DNA of 64,000 nt from Roseiarcus sp963759955 (lineage in GTDB: Bacteria; Pseudomonadota; Alphaproteobacteria; Rhizobiales; Beijerinckiaceae). This document shows, piece after piece, positions 62,231 to 64,000 of this stretch; position 1 is the first letter of the stretch; each line of letters begins with the position of its first letter. The stretch covers positions 19,906 to 83,905 of the forward strand of contig CAVXCA010000082.1 of assembly GCA_963759955.1 (NCBI GenBank). The letters run 5' to 3'. Below the pieces are notes generated by a model. That model was not told where the DNA came from, did not search any database, and was given only the letters and a program-made list of their open reading frames with translations. The translations under genes were made by a program, and so were the position numbers.

Positions 62231-62247
62231 GCCGCGAATCCCCGGGA
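62231..62247 (+). repeat. Second copy of the lon terminator arm
   Basis: GCCGCGAATCCCCGGGA, identical to 62190-62206, 41 bases downstream. Lacks its own closing arm and T tail. Confidence 0.6.
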
Positions 62248-62426
62248 AGACCTATATTTTTGTGCGTTGAACCTCGGCAGAGCCTTGCTTTTCCGCGTCT
62301 AATTGGCGAGCAATGGGTCACCTCGGGCGTCGATTCGCCGAAGCAGGCGACGGCCGGCTTCGAGCGGGCGGCGGGAGAAAGCGCGCGACGTCGCGGTTAC
62401 GTCGAAACAGGCAAAGGAGAGGCCAA

Positions 62427-62717
62427 ATGAACAAACTCGAGCTCGTCGAGCATATCGCGAAAGAAGCGGAACTGACCAAGGTGAGCGCCGCCGCCGCGCT
62501 CGAAGCCACGCTCGACGGCATCGCCAAGTCGCTCAAGAAGGGCGATGAAGTGCGCCTGGTCGGCTTCGGCACGTTCTCGGTGCGCGAACGCGCCGCCGGC
62601 AAGGGCCGCAATCCGGCGACCGGCAAGGAGATCAAGATTCAAGCGTCGAAGAACGCCCGCTTCAAGGCCGGCGCTGCGCTCAAGGCGAGCCTCAACAAGA
62701 AGACCGCCAAGAAATAA
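62427..62717 (+). CDS. hup: DNA-binding protein HU
   Basis: 96-residue nucleoid protein. Alpha-helical dimer domain MNKLELVEHIAKEAELTKVSAAAALEATLDGI, then GFGTFSVRERAAGKGRNPATGKEI, the conserved beta-arm including the intercalating proline, and a lysine-rich tail. AAAGGAGAGG precedes the ATG. Position after lon is conserved in proteobacteria. Confidence 0.96.
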   Translation: MNKLELVEHIAKEAELTKVSAAAALEATLDGIAKSLKKGDEVRLVGFGTFSVRERAAGKGRNPATGKEIKIQASKNARFKAGAALKASLNKKTAKK

Positions 62718-62765
62718 GCGTGCGATTCGGCGCGGCCGAACAGCGGCGCGATCGACGTGTTTCAA

Positions 62766-62789
62766 GGGCGGCCCAGGGCCGCCCTTTTT
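62766..62789 (+). terminator. Intrinsic terminator after HU
   Basis: GGGCGGCC-cag-GGCCGCCC stem (62766-62784) followed by TTTTT, 49 bases after the HU stop. Confidence 0.92.
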
Positions 62790-62840
62790 CGTGGAACGCC
62801 GCGTCGTCGAACCGCGCCGACGTCGGATCAGGCTGTTAGC

Positions 62841-62886
62841 GCAACGTGAGAATGTCCCCTTTTAGCAACGTGAGAATGTCCCCTTT
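62841..62886 (+). repeat. Tandem 22-bp repeat at the left edge of the next IS
   Basis: GCAACGTGAGAATGTCCCC plus TTT occurs twice, at 62841-62862 and 62865-62886, period 24. It precedes the transposase gene by 27 bases and is best read as the end, or doubled end, of the element with transposase-binding sites. Confidence 0.7.
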
Positions 62887-62913
62887 GGCGGTTGTCGCGG
62901 AGGGGGCATTTGC

Positions 62914-64000
62914 ATGGCGGCGGGGATATTGGGGATGAGCGCTGTCGAGCGGGAGCGGGGGTTTGTTATTCGGCAGGTTTGCGAGGGCTCGCTGACGCAG
63001 CGCGTTGGGGCCGAGCGGCTTTCGCTTGGGGTTCGGCAGGTCAAGCGGCTTGTTCGCGTGTGGCGCGACAAGGGCGATGCGGGACTGATTTCGCGCCAGC
63101 GGGGGCGGGTTTCGCCGCGGCGAATGGCGGCGGATCTGCGCTCGCGGATCGAAGCGCTGTTGCGGGACAAGTACGGTGATTTTGGCGCGACGCTGGCGGC
63201 CGAGAAGCTTGGCGAGCTGGACGGGATCGAAGTATCGCGCGAGTTCGTGCGCCGCTTGCAGATCGCTCTTGGGCTTGCGCGGCCGAAGCGGCGGCGGGCG
63301 CGGCGCGTGCATCAGCCGCGCGAGCGGCGCCCGCGCTTTGGCGAGCTGGTTCAGATCGACGGCAGCCCGCACGACTGGTTCGAGGGGCGGGGCCCGCGGT
63401 GCACGCTGATCGTGTTCGTCGACGACGCGACCAGCCGTTTGACCGCGCTGCAGTTTACCCCTGCGGAGACGACCAAGGCCTATCTTCGCGCGCTCAGGGC
63501 GCATGTTCTCGATCATGGCCTTCCGCTCGCCTTTTACAGCGACCGGCACGGCATCTTCCGGGTCAACGCCAAGGAAGCGGCCGGCGGCGACGGCATGACC
63601 GAGTTCGGCCGCGTGGCGGAGCGCCTCAAGATCGAACTCATCCAGGCTTCGACCCCGCAAGCCAAGGGCCGGGTCGAGCGCGCCAATCAGACCCTGCAGG
63701 ACCGGCTGATCAAGGAGATGCGGCTGCGCGGGATATCGGACATGGCGGCGGCGCAGGCTTTCGCGCCGGCGTTCATCGCGCTGTGGAACGAGAGGTTCGC
63801 CAGGCCGCCGCAAGACGCCGCCTCTGCGCATCGGCCATGGACGGCGACGCCCGAGGCGCTCGACGAAGCGCTGGCGCGGCGCGAGGAGCGCATTCTGTCC
63901 AAGGCTCTGACCTTCAGCGCCAGCGGCAAACTCTATTGCGTCAAGACGACCGGCCCCGGCACGGCGCTACGCGGCGCGCGCGTCACGCTCCATCATTTCC
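62914..64000 (+). CDS. Integrase-core transposase (ISNCY-like), truncated by window end
   Basis: At least 362 codons, starting ATG at 62914 with GGAGGGGG upstream (62935 is an alternative). N-terminal helix-turn-helix (GSLTQRVGAERLSLGVRQVKRLVRVWRDKG) and an rve-type catalytic core with D in LVQIDGSPHDWF, D in FYSDRHGIF and E in KGRVERANQTLQDRL. The C-terminal domain follows (TFSASGKLYCVKTTGPGTALRGARVTLHHF). The sequence around the DDE residues is of the ISNCY/IS1202-like type. No frameshift seen so far. Confidence 0.85.
   Translation, partial: MAAGILGMSAVERERGFVIRQVCEGSLTQRVGAERLSLGVRQVKRLVRVWRDKGDAGLISRQRGRVSPRRMAADLRSRIEALLRDKYGDFGATLAAEKLGELDGIEVSREFVRRLQIALGLARPKRRRARRVHQPRERRPRFGELVQIDGSPHDWFEGRGPRCTLIVFVDDATSRLTALQFTPAETTKAYLRALRAHVLDHGLPLAFYSDRHGIFRVNAKEAAGGDGMTEFGRVAERLKIELIQASTPQAKGRVERANQTLQDRLIKEMRLRGISDMAAAQAFAPAFIALWNERFARPPQDAASAHRPWTATPEALDEALARREERILSKALTFSASGKLYCVKTTGPGTALRGARVTLHHF

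Larger units (their letters stand above)
62841..64000 (+). mobile_element. ISNCY-like insertion element, right part outside window
   Basis: From the tandem end repeat to the window edge. Its single transposase gene is open to the last base, so size and right end are unknown. Confidence 0.75.

Noticed and set aside
62841..62886. Possible start of a CRISPR array (two direct repeats)
   Set aside because: Only two copies with a 2-base gap and an adjacent transposase; spacer length is impossible for CRISPR.

Overview
GC-rich chromosomal DNA of an alphaproteobacterium, most likely of the Hyphomicrobiales (Rhizobiales). The evidence is a complete ccoNOQP-ccoGHIS cbb3 oxidase operon under a FixK/FNR box, the block tesB, glnK-amtB, ftsK, lolA, xthA, the tig-clpP-clpX-lon-hup proteostasis cluster, and Tad-type pseudopilin genes. 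Genus cannot be fixed from the sequence alone. No rRNA, CRISPR array or prophage was seen.

Layout. 1-4876: vitamin B12 uptake operon (btuB, btuF, btuC, btuD) behind a cobalamin riboswitch whose 5' part lies outside the window. 4901-8876: an unknown gene, a NarL/FixJ-type response regulator, a PAS hybrid histidine kinase and a FixK-like regulator. 9107-11749: two 1270-bp IS4-family copies forming a composite-like unit inserted in a REP-like palindrome, with an outer 9-10 bp direct repeat. 11878-21274: a universal stress gene and the cbb3 operon, both with TTGAC/T-type palindromes upstream. 21306-27437: a CoA-transferase, then a patchwork with a single-cysteine DsrC/TusE-like protein beside an IS3 relic, an outer-membrane barrel protein, an adenosine-specific kinase family gene, a low-GC membrane gene, and several inverted and direct repeats. 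27438-35961: ilvD, an aldo/keto reductase, two overlapping 2OG-Fe(II) oxygenase genes, a penicillin-acylase-family hydrolase, xthA and lolA. 36016-38850: an AT-rich island, an unknown gene, an aldehyde dehydrogenase and an SPW-repeat membrane protein, lying between lolA and ftsK. 38912-44662: ftsK, amtB, glnK (sigma-54-like promoter) and tesB. 44917-49697: Tad-like pilus assembly genes, with two tadE-type genes facing tadG and an IS110/IS1111-type element between them. 50065-55620: tRNA-Asn, bifunctional NAD(P)HX repair enzyme, a LysR regulator divergent from a quinone oxidoreductase, a multicopper-oxidase homologue that has lost its copper ligands, a tiny membrane protein and tRNA-Leu. 55732-62789: tig, clpP, clpX, lon and an HU gene. 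62841-64000: the start of an ISNCY-like element that runs off the window.

Most noteworthy: (1) the IS110/IS1111-type element sits at the end of a REP palindrome, and its 3' non-coding segment, where bridge/seek RNAs of this group are encoded, carries a 9-nt copy of the junction; (2) the composite IS unit sits in another palindrome and its two transposase genes differ mainly in one patch; (3) a Tat-exported multicopper-oxidase fold has nearly all copper ligands replaced; (4) two coupled 2OG-Fe(II) oxygenase genes are of unknown role.
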